A DNA stretch of 64,000 nt from Streptomyces lydicus. Its GTDB lineage: Bacteria; Actinomycetota; Actinomycetes; Streptomycetales; Streptomycetaceae. Location of the stretch: contig NZ_JNZA01000036.1 in NCBI RefSeq assembly GCF_000717345.1, forward strand, positions 1 to 64,000. The letters are read 5' to 3'. Shown here piece after piece: positions 39,449-47,801 of this stretch. How positions within the stretch are numbered: position 1 is the stretch's first letter; each line of letters starts with the position of its first letter. The notes beneath the pieces were generated by a model. The model saw nothing but the letters and a program-made list of their open reading frames with translations, was not told the origin of the DNA and did no database searches. The position numbers were made by a program, and so were the translations under genes.

Positions 39449-40477
39449 ATGCTCGAAGACCGCATGGCAGCAGCCGACCCGATCGCCCCGAGGATCGGGC
39501 AGCAGCCGGGCCCGCAGACGCCGCCGGCTCCCTGGCCGTCCGGGTATCCCCAGGGATACGCGGTGGTCGACGTGGAGACGACGGGCCTGGCCCGCGACGA
39601 CCGGATCATCTCCGCCGCCGTGTACCAACTCGACGCACAGGGCGAGGTCCAGGACCACTGGTACACCCTCGTCAACCCGCAGCGCGATCCGGGCCCGGTG
39701 TGGATCCACGGCCTGACGAGCGCCGTGCTCGCCGACGCGCCGCTCTTCCCGGAGATCGTCACGGAGCTGTCCGAGCGCCTGGCGGACCGCGTGCTGGTGG
39801 CGCACAACGCCATGTTCGACTGGTCGATGATCGCCCGTGAGTACGCCCGCGCCGCGGCGACCGCCCCGGTGCGCCAGCGGCTGTGCACCATCGCGCTCTC
39901 CAAGGAGCTGGGACTGCCGCTGCCCAACCACAAGCTGGAGTCGCTCGCCGCCCACTACGGCGTCGTGCAGGAGCGCGCGCACCACGCGCTGGACGACGCC
40001 CGGGTGCTGGCCGAGGCGTTCCGCCCCAGTCTGCGGCGGGCCGCCCGGGAGAACCTCCGGCTGCCGCTGCTGACCTGCCAGCCGCTGACGGAGTGGTCGG
40101 ACGCCCCGGCGCCCCGGCAGCGCGCCGCCGCCGCGTCGTACCGCCCCACCTCCTGGCGGCCGTCCCGCAAGCGTCCGGCGTGCCCGTATCCGAATCCGGG
40201 GCGCTACGAACCGGGCGGCCGGCTCGTCCAGGGGATGCGGGTCGCCTTTTCGGGCGATACGTCCGTGGACCGCGAGCTGCTGGAGGACCGCGCGATCGAG
40301 GCCGGGCTGCATGTGGCGACGAGCGTGTCCCGGCTGACCAGCCTGCTGGTGACCAACGACCCGGACGCCCGGACCTCCAAGACCGCCAAGGCTTCCTCGT
40401 ACGGCACGACCGTGATCGACGAGGCGGCCTTCATGCAGCTGCTCCAGGACGTCCTTCCGGCGCCTGCTTCCGGGTGA
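39449..40477 (+). CDS. DEDDh 3'-5' exonuclease with C-terminal BRCT domain
   Basis: DnaQ-like exonuclease of 342 residues. The ExoI motif VVDVETTGL supplies the Asp/Glu pair, ExoII lies around LVAHNAMFDWSMI, and ExoIII is HHALDDARV with the catalytic His and Asp. The C-terminal BRCT-like domain (about 262-336; GMRVAFSGDT... and LVTNDPDARTSKTAKA) is the same as in the C-terminus of DNA ligase and in other actinobacterial exonuclease-BRCT proteins. The product probably acts in DNA repair or processing. ATG start at 39449 with TATCCT eight bases upstream and no ribosome-binding site, so probably leaderless. Confidence 0.9.
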   Translation: MLEDRMAAADPIAPRIGQQPGPQTPPAPWPSGYPQGYAVVDVETTGLARDDRIISAAVYQLDAQGEVQDHWYTLVNPQRDPGPVWIHGLTSAVLADAPLFPEIVTELSERLADRVLVAHNAMFDWSMIAREYARAAATAPVRQRLCTIALSKELGLPLPNHKLESLAAHYGVVQERAHHALDDARVLAEAFRPSLRRAARENLRLPLLTCQPLTEWSDAPAPRQRAAAASYRPTSWRPSRKRPACPYPNPGRYEPGGRLVQGMRVAFSGDTSVDRELLEDRAIEAGLHVATSVSRLTSLLVTNDPDARTSKTAKASSYGTTVIDEAAFMQLLQDVLPAPASG

Positions 40478-40540
40478 AGCCCGGCCAACACACCCGTCCG
40501 CGCCTCGCCCCGTGCGGGCCCCGCCCGCACGCTGTGGCGC

Positions 40541-40774
40541 ATGGCACGTTGTGAGGTCTGCGGAAACGACTACGGGATGACGTTCGAGGTGCACGCGCAG
40601 GGCGCGGTGCACGTCTTCGACTGTTTCTCCTGCGCCATCCACCGCATGGCGCCGATCTGTGAGCACTGCCGGGTCCAGATCATCGGCCAGGGGGTGGAGG
40701 CCGACGGCAAGTGGTACTGCGGCGCGCACTGCGCCCGCTCGGACGGGCGGGTGGGCATCGTCGACCGGGTCTGA
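40541..40774 (+). CDS. Small zinc-ribbon protein, 77 aa
   Basis: Cysteine-rich soluble protein with four Cys pairs or near-pairs: CEVC (residues 4-7), CFSC (28-31), CEHC (40-43), and C60 plus C64, with H32 and H63 nearby. It could bind two zinc ions in a LIM- or prokaryotic zinc-ribbon-like fold. Highly conserved-looking, with no membrane segment. ATG start at 40541. It lies between the exonuclease and SURF1 genes on the same strand. Function unknown; comparable small proteins may bind nucleic acid or metals. Confidence 0.8.
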   Translation: MARCEVCGNDYGMTFEVHAQGAVHVFDCFSCAIHRMAPICEHCRVQIIGQGVEADGKWYCGAHCARSDGRVGIVDRV

Positions 40775-40843
40775 CGGCCGCGGGCCCCCTCTGCCGGGGA
40801 CCCGCGGCCGGGCCGCCCGGGCGCCCCAGGTACCGTCGGAGCC

Positions 40844-41671
40844 GTGTACCGCTTCCTGTTGTCCCGGCAGTGGGTGATCCTCACCCTCGTGGGCCTCGTG
40901 CTGATCCCCGTCATGATCAAGCTGGGCTTCTGGCAGCTGCACCGCCATGAGCACAAGGTGGCGCAGAATCAGCTCATCGCGTCCAGCCTGGCGGCCAAGC
41001 CGGTCCCGGTGACGGCGCTGACCGCCCCCGGCCGGGACCTCCCGCACCACGACATGTGGCGCACGGTCACCGCCACCGGCACGTACGACACCGCGCACGA
41101 GGTCGTGGTGCGTCAGCGCACCGCCGCCGACGAGCAGAGCATCGGCTACTACGTCCTGACCCCGCTGGTCCTGGCCGACGGCGACGCGGTGCTCGTCAAC
41201 CGCGGCTGGATCTCGGCGGGCAACGACCTCACCAAGTTCCCCGACGTCCCGCCCGCCCCCAAGGGCAAGGTCACCGTGACCGGCCGGATGATGGCCGACG
41301 AGACCACCGCGTTCAGCGGCATCAAGGACACCAAGGGGCTGCCCGCCCGCCAGGTCATGCTGATCAACAGCAAGGAGCAGGCGAAGCGGACCGGCCGGCC
41401 GATGCTCGGCGGCTACATCGAGCAGACCGGCCCCGATCCGGCGGGCGGTAAGCCGGAGCTGGTGCCCGAGCCGGACCACGACTCGATCGGCCCGCACATG
41501 GCCTACGCGATCCAGTGGTGGCTGTTCGCGGGCGCCGTACCGGTCGGCTGGATCATCCTGGTACGCCGTGAGCGCCGCGACCGCGCCGAGGCAGCGGCCA
41601 AGGAGGCCGCGGGCGCCGAGGAGGCCCCGGGCGGGCCGCCCGCCCGCGAGACCGAGGACGCCACCGCGTAG
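40844..41671 (+). CDS. SURF1-family cytochrome oxidase assembly protein
   Basis: Membrane protein of 275 residues that helps insert haem into aa3-type cytochrome c oxidase. An N-terminal membrane segment (about 10-27, ending in the signature LGFWQLHRHEHK), an extracytoplasmic domain with VLVNRGWIS, and a second membrane segment (about 225-245) after HMAYAIQWW form the SURF1 signature. The GTG at 40844 lies exactly seven bases after TACCGT and is probably leaderless. The charged Ala/Glu tail beyond residue 255 is variable. No oxidase genes are in the window. Confidence 0.92.
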   Translation: MYRFLLSRQWVILTLVGLVLIPVMIKLGFWQLHRHEHKVAQNQLIASSLAAKPVPVTALTAPGRDLPHHDMWRTVTATGTYDTAHEVVVRQRTAADEQSIGYYVLTPLVLADGDAVLVNRGWISAGNDLTKFPDVPPAPKGKVTVTGRMMADETTAFSGIKDTKGLPARQVMLINSKEQAKRTGRPMLGGYIEQTGPDPAGGKPELVPEPDHDSIGPHMAYAIQWWLFAGAVPVGWIILVRRERRDRAEAAAKEAAGAEEAPGGPPARETEDATA

Positions 41672-41779
41672 AACGCGACGGCCCGGGACGCCACAGCCCC
41701 GGAACGGCCCGGCCGCGGCCGTCGCCCGGACAGCCGTCAGCACCGCGTAGCGCACCCGCCCGGCGGGAAAGCCCGAGGG

Positions 41780-43564
41780 GTGCACCCACATATCGAGGAC
41801 TACGCGCTCATCGGCGATCTGCAGACCGCCGCGCTGGTCGGCCGCGACGGCTCGATCGACTGGCTGTGCCTGCCCCGCTTCGACTCGCCCGCCTGCTTCG
41901 CCGCTCTCCTCGGCGGCCGGGACAACGGCCACTGGTCGCTGTCCCCGCGCTCCCCCGAGGCCCGCGCCGAGCGCTCCTACCGCGGCGACTCGCTGATCCT
42001 CGACACCGTCTGGGAGACCCCCACCGGCCGGGTACGCGTCACCGACTTCATGCCGCAGCGCGACCGCGCACCCGACGTCGTACGGATCGTCGAGGGCCTG
42101 GACGGCAGCGTCGAGATGCGCGGGGTGCTGCGGCTGCGGTTCGACTACGGGCGGGTGGTGCCGTGGGTGCGCGCCACCGAGGGCGCCCGGGTGGCGGTCG
42201 CCGGTCCGGACTCGGTGTGGCTGCGCACCCCGTCCCACGGCACCACCTACGGCAAGGACTTCTCCACCCGATCGGACTTCACCGTCGCCGCGGGCGAGCG
42301 CACCGCGTTCGTGCTGACCTGGCATCCCTCGCACGAGCCCCGGCCCGACCTCATCGACCCGTTCGACGCGCTGGCGGACACCCTGGAGGACTGGCGGACC
42401 TGGTCCGCCCGGTGCCGCTACGACGGCCCGCACCGCGCGGCCGTGATCCGTTCGCTGATCACCCTCAAGGCGCTGACCTACGCCCCCACCGGCGGCATCG
42501 TCGCGGCACCCACCACCTCGCTGCCCGAGGAAGTGGGCGGCGTCCGCAACTGGGACTACCGCTACTGCTGGCTGCGCGACGCCAGCCTCACCCTGGACTC
42601 GCTGCTCGCCGCCGGGTACCTGGAGGAGGCCGGCGCCTGGCGGGACTGGCTGCTGCGTGCGGTCGCCGGCGCGCCCGAAGACCTGCAGATCATGTACGGG
42701 CTGGCCGGCGAGCGGCGGCTCCCGGAGGCCGAACTGCCCTGGCTGAGCGGGTACTCCGGCTCCACGCCGGTGCGGATCGGCAACGCCGCCGTCGAGCAGC
42801 GGCAGCTCGACGTCTACGGCGAGGTGATCGACTCCTTCCACATCGCGCGTACCGCCGGACTGCCGGCGGAACCGCACGCCTGGAGCATCCAGCGGACCGT
42901 GGTGGACTACCTGGAGACCACCTGGCGCGACCCCGACGAGGGGCTGTGGGAGGTCCGCGGCCCGCGCCGGCACTTCGTGCACTCCAAGGTCATGGCGTGG
43001 GTGGCGGCCGACCGGGCGGTACGGGCGCTGGAGGCGAACCCGAAGCTGGGCGGGGACATCGACCGCTGGCGGGCGATGCGCGACGAGGTGCACCGGGAGG
43101 TCTGCGAGCGGGGGTACGACGCCGATCGGGGCACCTTCACCCAGTTCTACGGCTCGGCGGAGCTGGACGCCGCGACCCTGCTGATCCCCCGGGTCGGCTT
43201 CCTGCCGGGGGACGACCCCCGGGTGGTCGGCACCATCGACGCGGTGCGCCGGGAGCTGACGCACGACGGGCTGGTCCGCCGCTACAGCAGCGGGGACGTC
43301 CCGGTCGACGGACTGCCGGGCAGCGAGGGCGCGTTCCTGGCCTGCTCGTTCTGGCTGGTCGACGCGTTGCAGCTGAGCGGACGGCGACCGGAGGCCGCCC
43401 AGCTGTTCGAGCGGCTGCTGGAGCTGCGCAACGACGTGGGGTTGCTCTCCGAGGAGTACGACCCGGTCGCGGGGCGCCAGCTGGGCAATTTCCCGCAGGC
43501 GTTCAGCCATATCGGTCTGGTGGGGACCGCCTTCGGTCTGCTCGGCGGGGCCGGGGCAGACTAG
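41780..43564 (+). CDS. GH15 glycoside hydrolase (glucoamylase/trehalase-like)
   Basis: Cytoplasmic glycosidase of 594 residues in family GH15. An N-terminal beta-sandwich (about 1-230) begins with IEDYALIGDLQTAALVGRDG and GSIDWLCLPRFDSPACF. The (alpha/alpha)6 barrel follows, with VGGVRNWDYRYCWLRDAS around residue 254. The two catalytic glutamates are expected near EEVGG/RNWDYRY and near LLSEEYDP at residue 560. Bacterial GH15 enzymes of this type include the mycobacterial trehalases, so trehalose or maltodextrin are both possible substrates. GTG start at 41780 within CGAGGGGTG. The SDR gene begins four bases after the stop. Confidence 0.9.
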   Translation: MHPHIEDYALIGDLQTAALVGRDGSIDWLCLPRFDSPACFAALLGGRDNGHWSLSPRSPEARAERSYRGDSLILDTVWETPTGRVRVTDFMPQRDRAPDVVRIVEGLDGSVEMRGVLRLRFDYGRVVPWVRATEGARVAVAGPDSVWLRTPSHGTTYGKDFSTRSDFTVAAGERTAFVLTWHPSHEPRPDLIDPFDALADTLEDWRTWSARCRYDGPHRAAVIRSLITLKALTYAPTGGIVAAPTTSLPEEVGGVRNWDYRYCWLRDASLTLDSLLAAGYLEEAGAWRDWLLRAVAGAPEDLQIMYGLAGERRLPEAELPWLSGYSGSTPVRIGNAAVEQRQLDVYGEVIDSFHIARTAGLPAEPHAWSIQRTVVDYLETTWRDPDEGLWEVRGPRRHFVHSKVMAWVAADRAVRALEANPKLGGDIDRWRAMRDEVHREVCERGYDADRGTFTQFYGSAELDAATLLIPRVGFLPGDDPRVVGTIDAVRRELTHDGLVRRYSSGDVPVDGLPGSEGAFLACSFWLVDALQLSGRRPEAAQLFERLLELRNDVGLLSEEYDPVAGRQLGNFPQAFSHIGLVGTAFGLLGGAGAD

Positions 43565-43568
43565 GGCC

Positions 43569-44324
43569 ATGGATCTGGGACTTACCGACCGGACGTACAT
43601 CGTCACCGGGGCGACCCGCGGCCTGGGCTTCGCCACCGCCCGGGAACTCGTCGCCGACGGCGCCAACGTCGTGATCAGCGGACGCACCGAGGAGAGCGCG
43701 GCCAAAGCGGCCGCCTCACTGGGAGAGCGCGCCCTCGGCGTGGCCGCCGACAACGCCGACGCGCAGACGCCGGACCGCCTGGTGGCGGCGGCCCGCGAGC
43801 GCTTCGGCCGCCTGGACGGCGTGCTCATCAGCGTGGGCGGCCCGCCACCGGGCTCGGCCCTCGACAACACCGACGACCAGTGGCGCGCGGCCTTCGAGTC
43901 GGTCTTCCTCGGCGCGGTCCGGCTGGCCCGTACGGCCGCCGCGGAGCTCGCGGAGGGCGGGGTGATCGCCTTCGTGCTCTCCGGCTCGGTGCACGAGCCG
44001 ATCAGCGGCCTGACCATCTCCAACGGTCTGCGCCCCGGCCTCGCCGGCTTCGCCAAGTCGCTCGCGAACGAGCTGGGGCCGCGCGGCATCCGCGTCCTCG
44101 GCGTGCTGCCCGGCCGGATCGCCACCGACCGGATGACCCAGCTCGACGCGCTCTCCGGCGACCCCGAGGGCTCCCGTGCCCGCAACTCCGCCGCGGTGCC
44201 GCTGGGCCGCTACGGCGAGCCGGAGGAGTACGGCCGGGTCGCGGCGTTCCTGCTGTCGCCGGCCGCGTCGTACGTCACCGGCGTGATGGTGCCGGTGGAC
44301 GGCGGCGCCCGGCACGGCTTCTGA
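43569..44324 (+). CDS. Atypical SDR lacking the canonical YxxxK
   Basis: Short-chain dehydrogenase-fold protein of 251 residues. The cofactor loop TGATRGLGFATAREL and the C-terminal TGVMVPVDGGARHGF are normal. The catalytic segment is not: after VLSGSVHEPISGL the usual YxxxK reads ISNGLRPGLAGFAKSLA, with no tyrosine and no lysine at the expected spacing. This subgroup is recurrent in bacteria and probably has changed chemistry or a non-catalytic role. It begins four bases after the GH15 stop and is very likely cotranscribed. ATG start at 43569. Confidence 0.87.
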   Translation: MDLGLTDRTYIVTGATRGLGFATARELVADGANVVISGRTEESAAKAAASLGERALGVAADNADAQTPDRLVAAARERFGRLDGVLISVGGPPPGSALDNTDDQWRAAFESVFLGAVRLARTAAAELAEGGVIAFVLSGSVHEPISGLTISNGLRPGLAGFAKSLANELGPRGIRVLGVLPGRIATDRMTQLDALSGDPEGSRARNSAAVPLGRYGEPEEYGRVAAFLLSPAASYVTGVMVPVDGGARHGF

Positions 44325-44380
44325 CGGACTCCGGACGCCAGGACCGGGACGACGGGCGCCGGTCGGCGAGTGCCGGCGCG

Positions 44381-44995
44381 CTAACTCACCCGCTCCGCCC
44401 GGTGCTTGACCGCCCGCAGGCGTACGTCCGCCGGCAGGTGGTCGAGCCCGGCCGAGCGGCGGGCGTGCGCCACCGCCTCGTCGGACAGCCGCAGCAGCAC
44501 GCCCCCGGGGTCGGCGTGCGGGGCGAGGGCGAGCAGGGCACGCAGCCGCGGCTCGGTACGGCGGCCGGTGAGCCGGACCCCGGCCCCGTCGACGCCCTCC
44601 AGGGACTCGGCCTCGGCGACGAGGACCCTTTCCAGGGCCCGGCCCCGCAGCAGGGCGCCCTCGCCGTCGCCGCTGTCGACGAGCATCTCGTGCAGCCGGT
44701 GCCGGCGCAGCTGGGCCAGCAGCCACCACAGCATCAGCAGCACGAACACGGCCAGGGCCGCGATGACGACCGGCCACCACCAGCCCTCGTGCGTCCAGCG
44801 GGTGCGCTGGTGGGCGGAGAGCAGGACGTCGCCGGGGCGGGACCAGGGCCAGTGGGCGGGCAGGCCCAGATGCCACTTGGCGGGCAGCCCGAGGCCGCCG
44901 AACAGCACCAGCCCGCCGGTGCCGAGCAGCACCACACCGGCCAGGCCCAGCAGCACCCGGTTGGCCGTTCTGCGGGCCGTGGGCATCGCGCTCAC
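44381..44995 (-). CDS. AmaP-like alkaline-shock membrane anchor protein
   Basis: Membrane protein of 204 residues with two hydrophobic segments (about 14-35 and 74-95) and a cytoplasmic C-terminal domain. The arrangement resembles AmaP, which anchors Asp23 to the membrane in Firmicutes and actinobacteria. The C-terminal part is Arg/Leu-rich with DADPGG-like elements (LAPHADPGGVLLRL). GTG start overlapping the stop of the DUF6286 gene (GTGA). Last gene of a five-gene minus-strand Asp23 module. Assignment depends as much on context as on sequence. Confidence 0.75.
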   Translation of the reverse strand: MSAMPTARRTANRVLLGLAGVVLLGTGGLVLFGGLGLPAKWHLGLPAHWPWSRPGDVLLSAHQRTRWTHEGWWWPVVIAALAVFVLLMLWWLLAQLRRHRLHEMLVDSGDGEGALLRGRALERVLVAEAESLEGVDGAGVRLTGRRTEPRLRALLALAPHADPGGVLLRLSDEAVAHARRSAGLDHLPADVRLRAVKHRAERVS

Positions 44996-45660
44996 CTCTT
45001 CTTCGGGCGTCGGACGTGCACGGTCAGACCGAACCGGTGCGCCAGGCCGAGCTGCCGCAGCCCCTCGCCGAGCGCCACGTCGAGGTCGGCACGGACCTCG
45101 TCCAGCTCACGGAAGTGCGAGACGGCGCGCGCGGTGGCCTTGCGGCGGCTGACGCTCATCCGCACGGACTGGACGCCGGAGACCTCCATGGCCCGGTCGC
45201 GCAGCACCAGCGCCGCGGCCTTCCGGTCGAGTCCGGCCCGGATACCGGGGGCGACCGGCCGCATCGGCAGCACCTGGCGCAGGCCGGGGGTGACGGCCAG
45301 CGCGATCAGCCACAGGCCGAGCACGACAGCCAGCGCGGCGGGACCCAGCACCAAGGAGTCGTCGAGGTGACGGGTGGCCAGTTCGCGGGCGAGGTGCCGC
45401 CGCCAGGCCATCGCGGGGTGGTGGGCGCGCACCGCGGCGACGTCGTAGAGCAGCAGCCCGGCGGCGCCCAGGAGCACGAGCGCGACCACCGCGGCGGGCA
45501 CCCGGCGGGCGGACCAGAAGCGTCCGGTCCGGCCGTCGGCCGCGACGGGCTCCGGCGTGTCCCCGGCGGCGGGACGGGCCCCGTCGTCCGGCCCGCCGGA
45601 CTCCTTGTCGAGGGTGGGCATCGGCCGGGTGTCCGGTCGCTGTGCGTCGTCGTCGCTCAT
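44992..45660 (-). CDS. DUF6286-type membrane protein of the Asp23 module
   Basis: A 222-residue protein with a disordered acidic N-terminus (1-45), two membrane segments (about 56-74 and 108-128) and a basic cytoplasmic C-terminus. The C-terminal domain contains RDRAMEVSGVQSVRMSVSRR, typical of the DUF6286 proteins encoded with Asp23/AmaP genes in actinobacteria. Start ATG at 45660 overlaps the stop of the upstream Asp23 gene, and its own stop overlaps the AmaP start. Function unknown; probably part of the membrane platform for Asp23. Confidence 0.78.
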   Translation of the reverse strand: MSDDDAQRPDTRPMPTLDKESGGPDDGARPAAGDTPEPVAADGRTGRFWSARRVPAAVVALVLLGAAGLLLYDVAAVRAHHPAMAWRRHLARELATRHLDDSLVLGPAALAVVLGLWLIALAVTPGLRQVLPMRPVAPGIRAGLDRKAAALVLRDRAMEVSGVQSVRMSVSRRKATARAVSHFRELDEVRADLDVALGEGLRQLGLAHRFGLTVHVRRPKKR

Positions 45661-46058
45661 TGCACCCTCTCCCGGCCGTGGCCCTCCAGCAGCGGTGAGC
45701 GCAACCGCTCGACCTCGACCGCGACCTCGGGCACCGTCATGTTCGCGAGTGCCTTGACCCGTTCGGTGACGTGGCGGCGCACCGCGCGGCACTGCGCGCC
45801 GATGTCCGAGGGGTAGCGCAGCTCGACGGCGATGCGCAGCCGCGCCTCGCCGAAGTGCTCGGTGTCGTCGCGGCGGTGGACGGTCACCGTCGCATGGGCG
45901 TCCGTACGGGCCTGCGGTGACTCCTCGCGCAGCGCCTCACGCGCGGCCCGGGTGGCGATCTTCGCCACCACCCGGTCCGCGATGCTGGTCGCCCCGCGCC
46001 CGCCCGCCGGTACGTCAGCGGCAGCGGCGGGCGGGGCCGCCGGGTGGACGGCTGTCAC
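45657..46058 (-). CDS. Asp23/Gls24-family envelope stress protein (short)
   Basis: Asp23-family protein of 133 residues. The N-terminus is Ala/Pro-rich (1-22), then the Asp23 core begins TSIADRVVAKIATRAAREAL and continues with ARLRIAVELRYPSDIGAQCR and VTERVKALANMTVPEVAVEVERL. Asp23 proteins form membrane-associated assemblies in alkaline and envelope stress. GTG start at 46058. Translationally coupled to the DUF6286 gene, and six bases downstream of the small membrane-protein gene. Confidence 0.83.
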   Translation of the reverse strand: MTAVHPAAPPAAAADVPAGGRGATSIADRVVAKIATRAAREALREESPQARTDAHATVTVHRRDDTEHFGEARLRIAVELRYPSDIGAQCRAVRRHVTERVKALANMTVPEVAVEVERLRSPLLEGHGRERVQ

Positions 46059-46064
46059 CCGGCC

Positions 46065-46262
46065 TCACCGCCGCCGGTCGAAACGGTCGCCGGAGCGCGT
46101 GCGGAAGAAATCGCCGGCTTCCAGGTCCCCGTCGAGGAACCGCCCGGCCACGAACCCGACGGCGCCCAGCGCCGCCACCAGGACAAAGGCCCCGAAACCG
46201 CCGAAGTATCCGGCGAAGCCCAGCGCCATACCGGCCAAGAGGCCGACCACGGCCATGCTCAT
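46065..46262 (-). CDS. Small Gly-rich membrane protein of the Asp23 module (DUF2273-like)
   Basis: A 65-residue protein with two adjacent hydrophobic segments (MAVVGLLAGMALGFAGYF and FGAFVLVAALGAVGFVAG) and a charged tail that includes DFFRTRSGDRFDRRR. Glycine-rich two-helix proteins of this size lie in Asp23 operons in both Firmicutes and actinobacteria. ATG start at 46262. Between two Asp23 genes on the same strand. Role unknown; likely membrane anchoring. Confidence 0.8.
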   Translation of the reverse strand: MSMAVVGLLAGMALGFAGYFGGFGAFVLVAALGAVGFVAGRFLDGDLEAGDFFRTRSGDRFDRRR

Positions 46263-46298
46263 CGTGCGCTCCTTCGCTACTGCTCCGGACGGGACCGC

Positions 46299-46760
46299 CT
46301 ACTGGAGCCGCGGCTCCGCTTCCTCTTCTTCGTCTGCCTCGTCGGGCAACTTCACATCGCTGACCGCGATGTTGACCTCGACGACCTCCAGGCCCGTCAT
46401 CCGCTCCACGGCGGCGATGACGTTCTCCCGGACGGAACGCGCGACATCGGCGATGGCGACGCCGTAGTCCACCACGATCTCCAGGTCCACCGCGGTCTGC
46501 ACCTCGCCGACCTCGGCCTTCACCCCGCGGCTCGCGGTCGAGGCACGCCCGCCGCCGGGCACCCGCTCCCGTACGGCGCCCATCGTGCGGGCGAACCCGC
46601 TGCCCATGGCGTGCACACCGACGACGTCCCGGGCCGCCAGACCGGCGATCTTCTCCACGACGCCGTCGGCGATGGTGGTGCGGCCCCGTGACCCGGGGTC
46701 ACCTCCGCCCCTCTTCGTCGGCGTCCTGGACTCCACTGCCTGCTGCTGGCTCTCGCTCAT
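46299..46760 (-). CDS. Asp23/Gls24-family envelope stress protein
   Basis: Canonical Asp23-family protein of 153 residues. A polar N-terminus (1-27) leads into TTIADGVVEKIAGLAARDVV and GVHAMGSG, then VKAEVGEVQTAVDLEIVVDY with GVAIADVARSVRENVIAAVE, the full family signature. It ends in a glutamate-rich tail (DEADEEEEAEPRL). First gene of the minus-strand module, so the promoter lies in 46761-46983, shared with a divergent gene of related character. ATG start at 46758-46760. Confidence 0.9.
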   Translation of the reverse strand: MSESQQQAVESRTPTKRGGGDPGSRGRTTIADGVVEKIAGLAARDVVGVHAMGSGFARTMGAVRERVPGGGRASTASRGVKAEVGEVQTAVDLEIVVDYGVAIADVARSVRENVIAAVERMTGLEVVEVNIAVSDVKLPDEADEEEEAEPRLQ

Positions 46761-46983
46761 CGTCGTTCGTCCCTTCCGCGGGGAGAAGCGGTCCACCCGC
46801 TCCGATCCTCACAGTAGGTCCGCGACCCCGGAACCGCTCCGGGAGTGTGGCAGCCGGGTGTTCCGTACGGCTCCGTCCGGCGCATCGCCCTGCCGTACCG
46901 GCGGGTCTGCGGCAGGCTGGGGACACAGTCCGGCTACGGACTCCGGCACGGGCCGGGAGACCTGCCGGGAAAGGGGTGACGCG

Positions 46984-47736
46984 GTGGCCGGGAACCAGTG
47001 GGCGCAGACAGTGCGCCGCCAGCTCGGGATCGGCCGGGTGCTGCCGCTCGGCGGGCCCGCGGACGGGTCCTGGATCGCCGAACGGGCCGCCGTCGGGGTA
47101 CTGCGGACGGCCGCCGGCCTCCCCGCGGGCGTGCGCCTGGGTCCGCTGCGGCTGTCCCTCGCCGATCCCGGGCAGGTCGCGGAGCCCGCCGTGCCGGCGC
47201 CGCCGAGCGCACTGCCGCCGGGCCCGCTGCGGATCGAGGCGGAGTTCGCCGCGGTCGCCGACCGGCCGCTGCCGGTCCTCGCCGACCAGGTGCGCACGGC
47301 GCTGCTGGAGGCGGCGTTCCAGCAGCTCGGGCTGGTGGTGGGAGTGGTGGACCTGCGGGTCAGCGAACTGCTGGAGGCGGGCGAGGGCGGGCCGGCGGCG
47401 GAGCCCCCGGGTGCCGCCGCGCCGCCGGAGCCGCCGGCCCACCCCGGCGGTACGCCCGGGCCGGCGGCGGAGGACTCGGCCGGCGCCCCTCAGGACGGCG
47501 CGGCCGGCATCGCCGCCGCGGCGCTGGGGGTGTCCGGGGTGGCGCGTCTGGCGCCGGTGCTCGGCGGCCGGTCCCGTCCGGTGCGGCCGGCCGACGGGCA
47601 CGTGCTGATCGAGCTGGCGGTCGAGGCCGGCTATCGCGCGCTGGATGTCGCGCATGCCGTGCGGGAGGCGGTGGCCGCCGCGCCGCCCCGGCCGTCGACG
47701 GTCGCGGTGCTGGTCACGGACGTCGAACCGGAGTGA
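46984..47736 (+). CDS. Hypothetical Asp23-associated protein, 250 aa
   Basis: A 250-residue soluble protein divergently transcribed from the Asp23 module. Its two halves each resemble pieces of the Asp23 fold: an N-terminal half with LRIEAEFAAVADRPLPVLAD and LLEAAFQQLGLVVGVVDLRV, and a C-terminal half with GHVLIELAVEAGYRALDVAH and VREAV. A Pro/Ala/Gly linker (about 130-170) joins them. I read it as a diverged tandem Asp23-like protein of the same module; I cannot name the family. GTG start at 46984 after AAGGGG. Terminated by the hairpin at 47763-47788. Confidence 0.68.
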   Translation: MAGNQWAQTVRRQLGIGRVLPLGGPADGSWIAERAAVGVLRTAAGLPAGVRLGPLRLSLADPGQVAEPAVPAPPSALPPGPLRIEAEFAAVADRPLPVLADQVRTALLEAAFQQLGLVVGVVDLRVSELLEAGEGGPAAEPPGAAAPPEPPAHPGGTPGPAAEDSAGAPQDGAAGIAAAALGVSGVARLAPVLGGRSRPVRPADGHVLIELAVEAGYRALDVAHAVREAVAAAPPRPSTVAVLVTDVEPE

Positions 47737-47762
47737 GGCGCGCGGCGGACGAGAAGCGGCGG

Positions 47763-47788
47763 CCCGGGGAGCGGTACGGCTCCCCGGG
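47763..47788. terminator. Bidirectional terminator
   Basis: cccggggagc (47763-47772) pairs with gctccccggg (47779-47788) around a six-base loop, between the convergent stops at 47736 and 47802. Confidence 0.85.
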
Positions 47789-47801
47789 GACGCCGGAGCC
47801 G

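Noticed and set aside
39440..44185. 1581-codon open frame on the minus strand opposite the exonuclease, SURF1, GH15 and SDR genes
   Set aside because: Shadow frame produced by high GC third positions of the real genes; no motifs, no ribosome-binding site, and all opposing genes have clear family matches.
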